From Aliirhizobium wenxiniae (GTDB lineage Bacteria; Pseudomonadota; Alphaproteobacteria; Rhizobiales; Rhizobiaceae), in contig NZ_JAEUAN010000030.1 in the NCBI RefSeq assembly GCF_019511445.1, positions 1-64,000 of the forward strand: a stretch of 64,000 nucleotides of DNA, read 5' to 3'. The notes beneath the pieces are model-generated. The model was not told the origin of the DNA, ran no database searches, and saw only the letters and a list, made by a program, of their open reading frames with translations. Shown piece by piece: positions 7,427 through 15,121 of this stretch. A program made the position numbers and the translations under genes. Every line of letters begins with the position of its first letter. Within the stretch, counting starts at the first letter, position 1.

Positions 7427-8032
7427 CTATTTCCGACCGAAACTCTCGCGCTTCCCGTCTTCCTCGGTGATCTCGCGGATGACGCGTGCCGGGTTCCCTG
7501 CGGCAACGACATTCGGCGCAATATCGCGCGTCACGACGGCACCGCTGCCGATTACCGCGCCGTCTCCAATCGTCACGCCCGGCATGATCGAGACCCCACC
7601 GCCGATCCAGACATTGTTTCCAATGGTGATAGGAAGTGCATATTCGAGGCCCGCGTTGCGGCGCTCAGGATCCAGTGGATGACCGGCAGTGTAAATGCCG
7701 ACATTCGGCGCAATGAAGACATTGTTGCCGATCGTGACCTTTGCGCCATCGAGAATGACAAGGTTGACGTTGGCATAGAAATCGTCGCCGATTTCGATGT
7801 TGAAGCCGTAGTCGCAGTGAAATGAACCATCAAAGACGAAGTTTTTGCCGATCCGACCGAGCAGGCCGCGAAGCAACTTCACGCGCTCGTCGTTGTCATC
7901 CGGCGAAAGCGTATTCAACCGATGCAGGATGCGCTTGGCCGCCTTACGCTTTTCCAGAACCGCCGGGTCGTAGTTCGCATCATAAAGCAAACCTAGGGCT
8001 GCTTTTTCCAGTTCGTCCATCGCATGCTCCAT
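7427..8032 (-). CDS. Maltose/galactoside-type O-acetyltransferase
   Basis: The 201-aa protein is a left-handed beta-helix acetyltransferase that moves acetyl from acetyl-CoA to a sugar hydroxyl. An N-terminal helical cap (EKAALGLLYDANYDP) is followed by hexapeptide repeats (for example ITIGNNVWIGGGVSIMPGVTIGDGAVIGSGAVV). The active-site loop is YTAGHPLDPERR, whose His is the expected base. This arrangement is shared by Maa, LacA and NodL, and I cannot decide the sugar. A start at 8020 (MDELEK) is also possible. It converges with the stress-protein gene and diverges from gpt. Confidence 0.93.
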   Translation of the reverse strand: MEHAMDELEKAALGLLYDANYDPAVLEKRKAAKRILHRLNTLSPDDNDERVKLLRGLLGRIGKNFVFDGSFHCDYGFNIEIGDDFYANVNLVILDGAKVTIGNNVFIAPNVGIYTAGHPLDPERRNAGLEYALPITIGNNVWIGGGVSIMPGVTIGDGAVIGSGAVVTRDIAPNVVAAGNPARVIREITEEDGKRESFGRK

Positions 8033-8179
8033 TATGGCTTACGTGCATGTCGTTATGCAGAGGATTAAGGCCATATCTGGCCGCGTGTGCAGCCGTTCCT
8101 GCAAGCCCGCTTGCCTTCCTGCCGCATCTGCCGCTATTAGCGAGAGCCAACGAAACTCTCTAGTACTTGGCAGAACCCT

Positions 8180-8677
8180 ATGTCTCTTCCCGAAAAAGCC
8201 TTCCCCGTTTCCTGGGACCAGTTTCACCGCGATACCCGTGCGCTTTCCTGGCGTCTCTCCGGCCTTGGCCAGGAGTTCAAGGCGATCGTCTGTATTACCC
8301 GCGGCGGCCTTGTGCCGGCGGCGATTATTTCGCGCGAACTCAATATTCGTCTGATCGATACGGTCTGCATCGCCACGCGGCATGACTATATCAATCAGGG
8401 CGATACGATCCTGCTCAAGGGCATTGCACCCGAGCTTCTGGAAAACGGCGGCGAATGCATTCTTGTCGTCGATGACCTGACCGACACCGGCAAGACGGCA
8501 AAGGAAGTGCGCGAAATGCTGCCCAAGGCGCATTTCGCCTGCGTCTATGCAAAGCCATCGGGCGTGCCGACGATCGATACCTTCGTTACCGAGGTTTCCC
8601 AGGACACCTGGATCTATTTCCCCTGGGACATGGGCTTCACCTATCAGGAGCCGATCGCGAAGGGACACAGGGGTTAA
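8180..8677 (+). CDS. gpt: Xanthine-guanine phosphoribosyltransferase
   Basis: The 165-aa cytoplasmic salvage enzyme converts xanthine, guanine or hypoxanthine plus PRPP to the nucleotide. The PRPP-binding motif is CILVVDDLTDTGKT (residues 93-106), preceded by the CITRGGLVPAAIISREL segment. The C-terminal WIYFPWD motif is typical of Gpt-type enzymes, where aromatic residues stack on the purine. Length fits the family. It is transcribed alone and followed by an intrinsic terminator at 8790. Confidence 0.95.
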   Translation: MSLPEKAFPVSWDQFHRDTRALSWRLSGLGQEFKAIVCITRGGLVPAAIISRELNIRLIDTVCIATRHDYINQGDTILLKGIAPELLENGGECILVVDDLTDTGKTAKEVREMLPKAHFACVYAKPSGVPTIDTFVTEVSQDTWIYFPWDMGFTYQEPIAKGHRG

Positions 8678-8789
8678 CCTTATTCGCACAGAGAGCCACA
8701 ACAGATAGTGTCTCGCGCAGATAACAACCACCAGCAGCACGATATGCGTTAACACACACCCTGCCCTGCCGTTTTGGTGTCAATAGCTG

Positions 8790-8820
8790 GTCCGTCATCC
8801 ACAGGATGGCGGACTTTTCT
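8790..8820 (+). terminator. gpt terminator
   Basis: GTCCGTCATCC (8790-8800) pairs with GGATGGCGGAC (8804-8814) with one G-T pair, followed directly by TTTTCT. It lies about 110 bases after the gpt stop. Confidence 0.8.
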
Positions 8821-9009
8821 ACATTTGGATGGCCGTGTTACCCATATGTCTCAATATGGTATGGCCAGATGCTAAAATGCCCGTTCAGAAAGGGCTTCCA
8901 GCGCCACCGCTCTGCCCCGATCGCGCCACAATCCAAATCGGCAAGCCTCGCGCAAGTTTCAGCCTTTTCCGCCAAGCATTTGAGAATCCTAGCTGTTTTT
9001 TATTCCCCG

Positions 9010-9018
9010 TTATCCACA
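9010..9018 (+). promoter_or_regulatory. DnaA box
   Basis: TTATCCACA matches the consensus exactly. It lies 8 bp from an NrdR-like box and about 400 bp upstream of nrdJ. DnaA is known to regulate ribonucleotide reductase genes in E. coli, so a regulatory role fits. A single perfect box does not indicate an origin. Confidence 0.5.
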
Positions 9019-9026
9019 GGTACCGG

Positions 9027-9042
9027 CCACAATATCTTGTGG
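9027..9042. promoter_or_regulatory. NrdR-like box, distal
   Basis: CCACAATATCTTGTGG is a near palindrome matching 13 of 16 positions of the NrdR consensus (acaCwAtATaTwGtgt). It has no partner box at the usual 31-32 bp. Confidence 0.5.
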
Positions 9043-9272
9043 TTTAGAAACTCCTACCGGCTACGTCTTGACCGAATCAGCCCCTTTCCGGCATGAATAA
9101 ACACATGTTGCGGCGGCGACTGGACCGGGAGTAACGAGGCCGGTTCTTTTTCGAGTTTTATGGAAACAATCGAGCGCAGGGCGTGTTTTGACAGACAGCC
9201 GGGCGACGGGTTTTCGTGCGCTTAGAAAATCGCTGCCAAGACGATGATTGGGCTGGCATAAACATGTTGTTA

Positions 9273-9320
9273 ATACTATATTTAGTGTTGGCAGCCATCA
9301 TCCAGCACAATATACAGATA
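9273..9320. promoter_or_regulatory. Paired NrdR boxes upstream of nrdJ
   Basis: ATACTATATTTAGTGT (9273-9288) matches the NrdR box at 14 of 16 positions. A second, weaker copy starts at 9305 (GCACAATATACAGATA), so the spacing is 32 bp, about three helical turns, as is typical of NrdR operators. NrdR is the ATP/dATP-sensing repressor of ribonucleotide reductase genes. The pair lies about 110-155 bp upstream of the start codon. Confidence 0.65.
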
Positions 9321-9427
9321 GACATCCAATGAGTCTGGATGGAATTTCAGCCGGCTGCCCATGATGGAGAGCGGCCGCATCGAACACGTGCGCCTATATG
9401 GCGACAAAGGATGAGGGACTAGAGGCA

Positions 9428-12400
9428 ATGCGCATCGAACGTCGTTTCACGAAGCCTGAGACAGGCGCTTACGGAACCATCGAGTTCCGCAAGGCGACCA
9501 GCGAGATCCGCAATCCGGACGGCTCGATCGTCTTCCGCCTTGCCGATATCGACGTACCCGCGCAGTTCTCTCAGGTCGCGACCGACGTTCTGGCCCAGAA
9601 ATATTTCCGCAAGGCCGGCGTTCCGAAATTCCTGAAGAAGGTCGAAGAGAACGATGTTCCTTCCTTTCTGTGGCGTTCGGTTGCCGATGAGAAGGCTCTG
9701 AAGGATCTGCCGAAGGACGAGCAGTACGGTCCCGAGACAGATGCCCGCCAGGTGTTCACGCGTCTTGCCGGTACCTGGACCTACTGGGGCTGGAAGGGTG
9801 GATATTTCTCCTCCGAAGACGACGCAGCCGCCTTCATGGACGAGCTTGCCTATATGCTCGCCACCCAACGCGTTGCTCCTAACTCCCCGCAGTGGTTCAA
9901 CACCGGCCTGCATTGGGCCTATGGCATCGACGGCCCCGGCCAGGGGCATTTCTATGTCGACCCCTTCACCGGCAAGCTGACGAAGTCCAAGTCGTCCTAC
10001 GAACATCCGCAGCCGCATGCCTGCTTCATCCAGTCCGTCGGCGACGATCTGGTCAACGAAGGCGGCATCATGGACCTTTGGGTTCGCGAAGCGCGTCTGT
10101 TCAAATACGGTTCCGGCACCGGCTCCAACTTCTCCCACCTGCGCGGCGAAGGCGAAAAGCTGTCCGGCGGTGGCCGTTCCTCCGGCCTCATGTCGTTCCT
10201 GAAGATCGGCGACCGTGCAGCGGGCGCGATCAAGTCCGGCGGCACGACCCGCCGTGCGGCCAAGATGGTCGTTGTCGATATCGACCATCCGGATATCGAG
10301 GAATATATCAACTGGAAGGTCAAGGAAGAGCAGAAGGTTGCTGCCCTCGTCACCGGTTCGAAGATCGTCGCCAAGCACCTGAAGGCGATCATGAAGGCCT
10401 GCGTCAACTGCGAAGGCTCGGAAGATGATTGCTTCGACCCGACCAAGAACCCGGCCCTGAAGCGCGAAATCCGCGCTGCCAAGAAGGACCTGGTTCCGGA
10501 AAACTACGTCAAGCGCGTCATCCAGTTCGCCCAGCAGGGCTACAAGGATCTTGAATTCAAGACCTATGACACCGACTGGGATTCGGAAGCCTACCTGACC
10601 GTATCCGGCCAGAACTCCAACAATTCCGTCTCGCTGAAGGACGATTTTCTTCGTGCGGTTGAAAACGACGGCGAATGGAACCTGACGGCCCGCAAGGACG
10701 GCAAGGTAATGAAGACGCTCAAGGCCAAGGATCTGTGGGAACAGATTTCTTACGCCGCATGGGCATCTGCCGATCCGGGCATCCACTTCAACACGACGAT
10801 GAACGACTGGCACACCTCGCCGGCCGGTGGCCCGATCCGTGGCTCCAACCCGTGCTCGGAATACATGTTCCTCGACGACACGGCCTGCAACCTCGCCTCG
10901 CTCAACCTTCTCCAGTTCAAGGACAAGGCAACGAAGAACATCGCGATCGCAGATTACGAACATGCCGTTCGCCTGTGGACCGTCGTTCTCGAAGTGTCGG
11001 TGATGATGGCGCAGTTCCCGTCGAAGGAAATTGCCCAGCTCTCCTACGAATACCGCACGCTCGGCCTCGGTTATGCGAACATCGGCGGTTTCCTCATGTC
11101 GTCGGGTATTCCCTACGACTCGAAGGAAGGCCGTGCGATCGCCGGCTCGCTGACCGCGATCATGACCGGTATCGCCTATGCGACCTCGGCTGAAATCGCC
11201 GGCGAGCTTGGCCCGTTCCCGAATTTCGCCCCGAACCGCGAAAGCATGCTGCGCGTCATGCGCAACCATCGCCGCGCCGCTTACGGCGAGACGACCGGCT
11301 ACGAGCAGCTCTCGGTCAACCCGGTTCCGCTCTTCCATTCGGAAAACCCGGACCAGACGCTTGCCACCCACGCCAAGGCTGCCTGGGACAAGGCGCTCGA
11401 GCTCGGTGAAAAGCACGGCTACCGCAACGCCCAGACGACCGTTATCGCGCCGACCGGCACGATCGGCCTCGTCATGGACTGCGATACGACCGGCATCGAG
11501 CCCGATTTCGCACTCGTCAAGTTCAAGAAGCTCGCCGGCGGCGGTTACTTCAAGATCATCAACCGCGCCGTTCCGGATGCGCTGCGTTCGCTCGGCTATT
11601 CGGAAAGCCAGATCGCCGAGATCGAAGCTTACGCTGTCGGTCACGGCAACCTGAACCAGGCTCCCGGCATCAACTCGTCGACGCTTGCCGCCAAGGGTTT
11701 CCCGGCTGACAAGATCGAAGCCGTCAACGGCGCCCTGAAGTCGGCCTTCGACATCAAGTTCGTCTTCAACCAGTGGACGCTCGGCGCCGACTTCCTCAAG
11801 GAAACCCTCAAGGTTACCGATGAGCAGCTGTCCGACATGAGCTTCAACCTGCTTGAGCATGTCGGCTTCTCGAAGAAGGACATCGAAGCTGCCAACGTTC
11901 ACGTCTGCGGTGCGATGACGCTCGAAGGCGCGCCTTTCCTCAAGGAAGAGCACCTCGCCGTCTTCGATTGCGCCAACCCCTGCGGCAAGATCGGCAAGCG
12001 TTATCTCTCGGTCGAGAGCCATATCCGCATGATGGCGGCTGCCCAGCCGTTCATCTCGGGCGCGATCTCCAAGACGATCAACATGCCGAACGAGGCAACC
12101 GTCGAGGATTGCGGCGCAGCCTACATGCTGTCCTGGAAGCTGGCACTGAAGGCCAACGCCCTCTACCGTGACGGCTCCAAGCTGTCGCAGCCGCTCAACG
12201 CCTCGCTCATCGACGAGGACGATGCGGAAGAGGCGATCGAGGAACTGGTACAGGCTCCGACCGCCGCCCAGGCCGTGCAGATCACCGAAAAGATCGTGGA
12301 ACGCGTCATCGAGCGCGTTACCCGCGAGCGCGAAAAGCTGCCGAACCGCCGTCAGGGTTACACCCAGAAGGCCAATGTCGGCGGTCACAAGGTCTATCTG

Positions 12401-13234
12401 CGTACCGGCGAATTCGGTGACGGCCGTATCGGCGAGATCTTCATCGACATGCACAAGGAAGGCGCTGCCTTCCGTGCGATGATGAACAACTTTGCCATCG
12501 CCATCTCGCTGGGTCTGCAATACGGCGTGCCGCTGGAAGAATATGTCGAAGCCTTCACCTTCACCAAGTTCGAGCCGGCCGGCATCGTGACGGGCAATGA
12601 CGCGATCAAGAACGCCACGTCGATCCTCGACTACGTGTTCCGCGAACTCGCCGTCTCCTATCTCGGCCGTCACGATCTGGCTCACGTCGATACGTCGGAC
12701 TTTTCCAACACGGCGCTCGGCAAGGGCATCAAGGAAGGCAAGACGCAGCTCGTTTCGACCGGCTGGACCCGCGGCTACAAGCCGACCCTGATCCAGGGCG
12801 GCGCAATGGGCGCATCGGAAGCCAAGGGTTCGGCCACCGCCGCCCCTGCCCGCGCCTCGGCCAGCGTTACCTCGATTGCCGGTAATACGGCCCGCAAGCT
12901 CGAACCGGCAATGGCCATCTCGACCTCGGAAGTCGTTTCCTTCAAGCGCGATTATGAAGAGCGCGCCAAGGAACTGGCCGAAGAGATTGCGGAAGACGCG
13001 GTTGTTGCCGATGAAGGCAAGCAGGTCGCAACCGCACTCTTCTCCGACAAGGCCGAGGCTGACGCGGCCGCCGCCAAGACCGAAGCCAAAAAGGTCGAAG
13101 CCGACCGCCGCATGAAGTCGATCATGCAGGGTTATACGGGCAACATGTGCTCCGAGTGCCAGAATTTTACGATGGTGCGCAACGGGACGTGTGAGAAGTG
13201 CGACACTTGCGGCGCGACGAGCGGTTGCAGCTGA
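9428..13234 (+). CDS. nrdJ: Cobalamin-dependent (class II) ribonucleotide reductase
   Basis: The 1268-aa enzyme makes deoxyribonucleotides from ribonucleotides using adenosylcobalamin as radical generator, so it works with or without oxygen. Visible are the N-terminal RNR fold with PNSPQWFNTG, the cysteine in HACFIQSVGDDL, the active-site loop NPCSEY, and a C-terminal zinc-ribbon-like tail with CSEC, CEKC, CGATSGC cysteines for re-reduction. An Ala/Glu-rich linker precedes the tail. I prefer the start at 9428 (MRIERRFTKPETG): GAGGG lies about 10 bases upstream, and an in-frame ATG at 9398 has no good ribosome-binding site. Paired NrdR boxes suggest NrdR control. Confidence 0.97.
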   Translation: MRIERRFTKPETGAYGTIEFRKATSEIRNPDGSIVFRLADIDVPAQFSQVATDVLAQKYFRKAGVPKFLKKVEENDVPSFLWRSVADEKALKDLPKDEQYGPETDARQVFTRLAGTWTYWGWKGGYFSSEDDAAAFMDELAYMLATQRVAPNSPQWFNTGLHWAYGIDGPGQGHFYVDPFTGKLTKSKSSYEHPQPHACFIQSVGDDLVNEGGIMDLWVREARLFKYGSGTGSNFSHLRGEGEKLSGGGRSSGLMSFLKIGDRAAGAIKSGGTTRRAAKMVVVDIDHPDIEEYINWKVKEEQKVAALVTGSKIVAKHLKAIMKACVNCEGSEDDCFDPTKNPALKREIRAAKKDLVPENYVKRVIQFAQQGYKDLEFKTYDTDWDSEAYLTVSGQNSNNSVSLKDDFLRAVENDGEWNLTARKDGKVMKTLKAKDLWEQISYAAWASADPGIHFNTTMNDWHTSPAGGPIRGSNPCSEYMFLDDTACNLASLNLLQFKDKATKNIAIADYEHAVRLWTVVLEVSVMMAQFPSKEIAQLSYEYRTLGLGYANIGGFLMSSGIPYDSKEGRAIAGSLTAIMTGIAYATSAEIAGELGPFPNFAPNRESMLRVMRNHRRAAYGETTGYEQLSVNPVPLFHSENPDQTLATHAKAAWDKALELGEKHGYRNAQTTVIAPTGTIGLVMDCDTTGIEPDFALVKFKKLAGGGYFKIINRAVPDALRSLGYSESQIAEIEAYAVGHGNLNQAPGINSSTLAAKGFPADKIEAVNGALKSAFDIKFVFNQWTLGADFLKETLKVTDEQLSDMSFNLLEHVGFSKKDIEAANVHVCGAMTLEGAPFLKEEHLAVFDCANPCGKIGKRYLSVESHIRMMAAAQPFISGAISKTINMPNEATVEDCGAAYMLSWKLALKANALYRDGSKLSQPLNASLIDEDDAEEAIEELVQAPTAAQAVQITEKIVERVIERVTREREKLPNRRQGYTQKANVGGHKVYLRTGEFGDGRIGEIFIDMHKEGAAFRAMMNNFAIAISLGLQYGVPLEEYVEAFTFTKFEPAGIVTGNDAIKNATSILDYVFRELAVSYLGRHDLAHVDTSDFSNTALGKGIKEGKTQLVSTGWTRGYKPTLIQGGAMGASEAKGSATAAPARASASVTSIAGNTARKLEPAMAISTSEVVSFKRDYEERAKELAEEIAEDAVVADEGKQVATALFSDKAEADAAAAKTEAKKVEADRRMKSIMQGYTGNMCSECQNFTMVRNGTCEKCDTCGATSGCS

Positions 13235-13627
13235 TTTCTGTGAATAGCTGAGGATAATCTAGCCCGGAGGAAACTTCGGGCTAGACAACTAAGAGGCGTC
13301 CAACTCAGATTAAAGTAAGAATACGAATCACTAAACAAGTAAAAACAAACACTCTAACAGCGACAAGATCCAAAAGTACGTAGAAAATAGAAAAAACCTC
13401 CCTAGCGAGGATTTTTCTATTTTTTATGTAATTTAATGCTTTACGAAATAAAGCCATCCGCCGACTTGAGACAATAAAATAATTATTGACTTAATTCGCA
13501 CACGGATATACAAACCCTATTCTGCAGATCCATAAAAATAATTCTTTACAAAGAATTAAAACTTCGCTACTGATTCTATGTCTCGAAATCGCTTTCGGGG
13601 CTAAATCAGAAACGGAGGCAATATCGC
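13235..13627. other. AT-rich spacer after nrdJ
   Basis: The spacer is much more AT-rich than the flanking genes. A hairpin TAGCCCG/CGGGCTA (13260-13283) follows nrdJ, and a very strong terminator lies at 13384-13425. The remaining 200 bases are AT-rich and hold no frame of note. They probably carry the promoter of the small gene downstream. Confidence 0.5.
13384..13425 (+). terminator. nrdJ terminator
   Basis: Arms at 13384-13400 and 13407-13423 pair with one mismatch (CCTC/GAGG core, then an A/T-rich extension AAAATAGAAAAA/TTTTTCTATTTT). The run of T makes this a strong intrinsic terminator. Confidence 0.85.
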
Positions 13628-13798
13628 ATGGCTACGAACCCACCTAACGGCGATGGACGCCGTATTGGAGCGGTCCGCGATCGCTCACAGGTTCACAATC
13701 CCAAAACCGACACCTGGACCAAACGCGGCCCTGACGGGAAGTTTATGGACGGGAAGAAAGACGGAACGCCGTTCAAAGGCGTCAGAAAGGAGCGTTAA
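13628..13798 (+). CDS. Small conserved basic protein, 56 aa
   Basis: ATG at 13628 is preceded by GGAGG (13614-13618) with a 9-base spacer. The 56-aa product is highly basic and polar, with the motifs AVRDRSQVHNPKTDTWTKR, GKFMDGKKDG and PFKGVRKER. I recall similar short proteins of unknown function (RDRSQ...NPKT...WTKR...GRFMD...FKGVR) scattered across Proteobacteria, often in variable regions. No signal peptide or membrane segment is present. It sits in an AT-rich patch with the 226-aa unknown and may be co-inherited with it. Confidence 0.8.
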   Translation: MATNPPNGDGRRIGAVRDRSQVHNPKTDTWTKRGPDGKFMDGKKDGTPFKGVRKER

Positions 13799-13966
13799 CG
13801 CTCCGCTCGTGCCGTGACCAAGCGCCAACTCGGCCACGACACGCCGCGAAAGCCAAGGCAACGCGGGGCAAAGAGACCTTCGTCCCTATACCGTAGCAAA
13901 GTGAATTATAGGATCAGAAGGCTTAGAGTCGAGTAGCCTGGCACCTTTTTTACAAGGACGCCCATA

Positions 13967-14647
13967 ATGGCACCTATACCCACATTCGGTTTCTCTGCGT
14001 TTATCGGAATGCTCTTCCTAAATGAACGCCCTCAACGAACCAAAATAAAGAACCGCATTGCACCCTCAAAAAAGGGCGGCGTGGACTACCACACACCATT
14101 CCGACAAGCTGCCCATAAATTGATATCGCAGGGAAAACCTCTCGAAGAGATCGTCGCCTCTATGCAGAATATAAAGCAGAACGCCCGAAGGGAGTCTGCA
14201 ATAAACGGAATAAAACGCCTACATGCATGGCAGTTACTCCGCATATACATGCCTATGAATTTTGGCTCAGCAATCTACCAAAGCCCAAATTCCGTCTTCA
14301 AAATTCGCTTCGAACCTGACCTTGGCCTAGACATTGATGGCCGCCACACCGCGATACATATCTGGAACAATAAGGCTGACATAGATCCCACACTGACATT
14401 GGCCGCGCTAACTTTTCTGAAAGATAGTTACGCTGGCATGCGAGGCGGACCTGATGATTGGGCCGTGCTGTCGACCAAGGATCTAATTCTATATCGACAT
14501 TCAGAGGCCAGTGAGAATCATCGTTCCTTGGCAAAACTGCTTTCCGCTAAGCTTGAAAAGACGTTCGCCAACGTACGGTCTGAAATTGAGGCCACAGAAG
14601 AGAAGCCATTTAAACGCCCCGAAGACCATCCAGACGAGCCGTTTTAA
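13967..14647 (+). CDS. Hypothetical protein, 226 aa
   Basis: The gene is clearly more AT-rich than the backbone and is preceded by AAGGA 8 bases from the ATG. The N-terminus has a hydrophobic stretch (FGFSAFIGMLFL) and then a very basic segment. Residues 40-90 are helical. The centre has strands IRFEPDLGLDIDG and TAIHIWNNKADID, followed by a helix LTLAALTFLKDSY. The acidic-strand-lysine pattern recalls nuclease-like folds, but the catalytic signature is incomplete, so I do not assign a function. The C-terminus is charged and Pro/Glu-rich. Probably horizontally acquired, judging from composition. Confidence 0.7.
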   Translation: MAPIPTFGFSAFIGMLFLNERPQRTKIKNRIAPSKKGGVDYHTPFRQAAHKLISQGKPLEEIVASMQNIKQNARRESAINGIKRLHAWQLLRIYMPMNFGSAIYQSPNSVFKIRFEPDLGLDIDGRHTAIHIWNNKADIDPTLTLAALTFLKDSYAGMRGGPDDWAVLSTKDLILYRHSEASENHRSLAKLLSAKLEKTFANVRSEIEATEEKPFKRPEDHPDEPF

Positions 14648-14650
14648 TTT

Positions 14651-14683
14651 CGATGCGAGGCACCCCATAGGTGCCTCGCATCG
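14651..14683. repeat. Perfect 14-bp inverted repeat
   Basis: CGATGCGAGGCACC (14651-14664) pairs perfectly with GGTGCCTCGCATCG (14670-14683) around a 5-base loop. It lies directly after the 226-aa gene and before the HTH gene. There is no T tract on either side, so it may be a weak terminator, an operator or an mRNA-stabilising hairpin. Confidence 0.75.
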
Positions 14684-14709
14684 CACCAATCGCGCCGAAA
14701 CTGAATCTG

Positions 14710-15042
14710 ATGACGACAACGGATACAGAGCCCAAAGCAACCGACTGGTCCCACCTCGACGCCATGACCGACGAGGAAGCGGAGGCCAATGCACTGGCTG
14801 ATCCCGACAATCCGCCGATGACGGAGGAGCAGTTTCGCACAGCACCCCGCATGCCGCGGGTGAAGGTCATTCGTCGGGCGCTTGGTCTGACGCAGGAGGA
14901 GTTTTCGGCGCGCTATAAGATTCCGCTCGGCACGTTGCGGGATTGGGAACAGGGGCGCTCTGAGCCGGATCAGCCGGCGCGGGCCTATCTCAAGGTGATT
15001 GCCGTCGATCCTGAAGGGACGGCCAAGGCGCTGGTGGCTTAG
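14710..15042 (+). CDS. XRE-type helix-turn-helix protein
   Basis: The 110-aa protein has an acidic N-terminus (MTDEEAEANALADPDNPPMTEE), then an XRE-type helix-turn-helix (IRRALGLTQEEFSARYKIPLGTLRDWEQGR) and a short C-terminal helix. This form is typical of antitoxin-like regulators found in rhizobia next to BrnT toxins, but no BrnT-like gene is adjacent, so it may be an orphan. I chose the start at 14710 because an earlier in-frame start lies inside the inverted repeat. The ribosome-binding site is weak. Confidence 0.8.
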   Translation: MTTTDTEPKATDWSHLDAMTDEEAEANALADPDNPPMTEEQFRTAPRMPRVKVIRRALGLTQEEFSARYKIPLGTLRDWEQGRSEPDQPARAYLKVIAVDPEGTAKALVA

Positions 15043-15080
15043 TCGCTGCTCACCTTCTTGCGACAGCGAAAATTCGGACA

Positions 15081-15110
15081 GGAAAAGCCGGGCACCCGAA
15101 AATGCCCGGC
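15081..15110 (-). terminator. gldA terminator
   Basis: GCCGGGCA (15087-15094) and TGCCCGGC (15103-15110) form the stem. On the minus strand it is followed by TTTTCC. It lies 12 bases after the gldA stop. Confidence 0.85.
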
Positions 15111-15121
15111 GCAGTATTCAA

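Larger units (their letters stand above)
8821..9427 (+). promoter_or_regulatory. nrdJ upstream region
   Basis: No gene is supported in these 600 bases. The region holds a perfect DnaA box (9010-9018), three NrdR-like boxes (9027, 9273 and 9305) and two related ATAAACA..TGTTG segments (near 9094 and 9258). I see no cobalamin riboswitch, although the gene downstream encodes a B12 enzyme. Confidence 0.6.

Noticed and set aside
8795..8803. TCATCCACA, one mismatch from a DnaA box
   Set aside because: It is part of the gpt terminator stem, which explains the sequence fully.
8806..9096. Two short overlapping frames upstream of nrdJ
   Set aside because: They cover the terminator, the DnaA box and an NrdR-like box, so the region is better explained as regulatory.
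8678..9427. Possible cobalamin riboswitch for the B12-dependent reductase
   Set aside because: I could not find the conserved B12-box sequence or a matching fold.
8641..9427. Possible replication origin
   Set aside because: Only one perfect DnaA box and no cluster of boxes with a typical AT-rich unwinding element.
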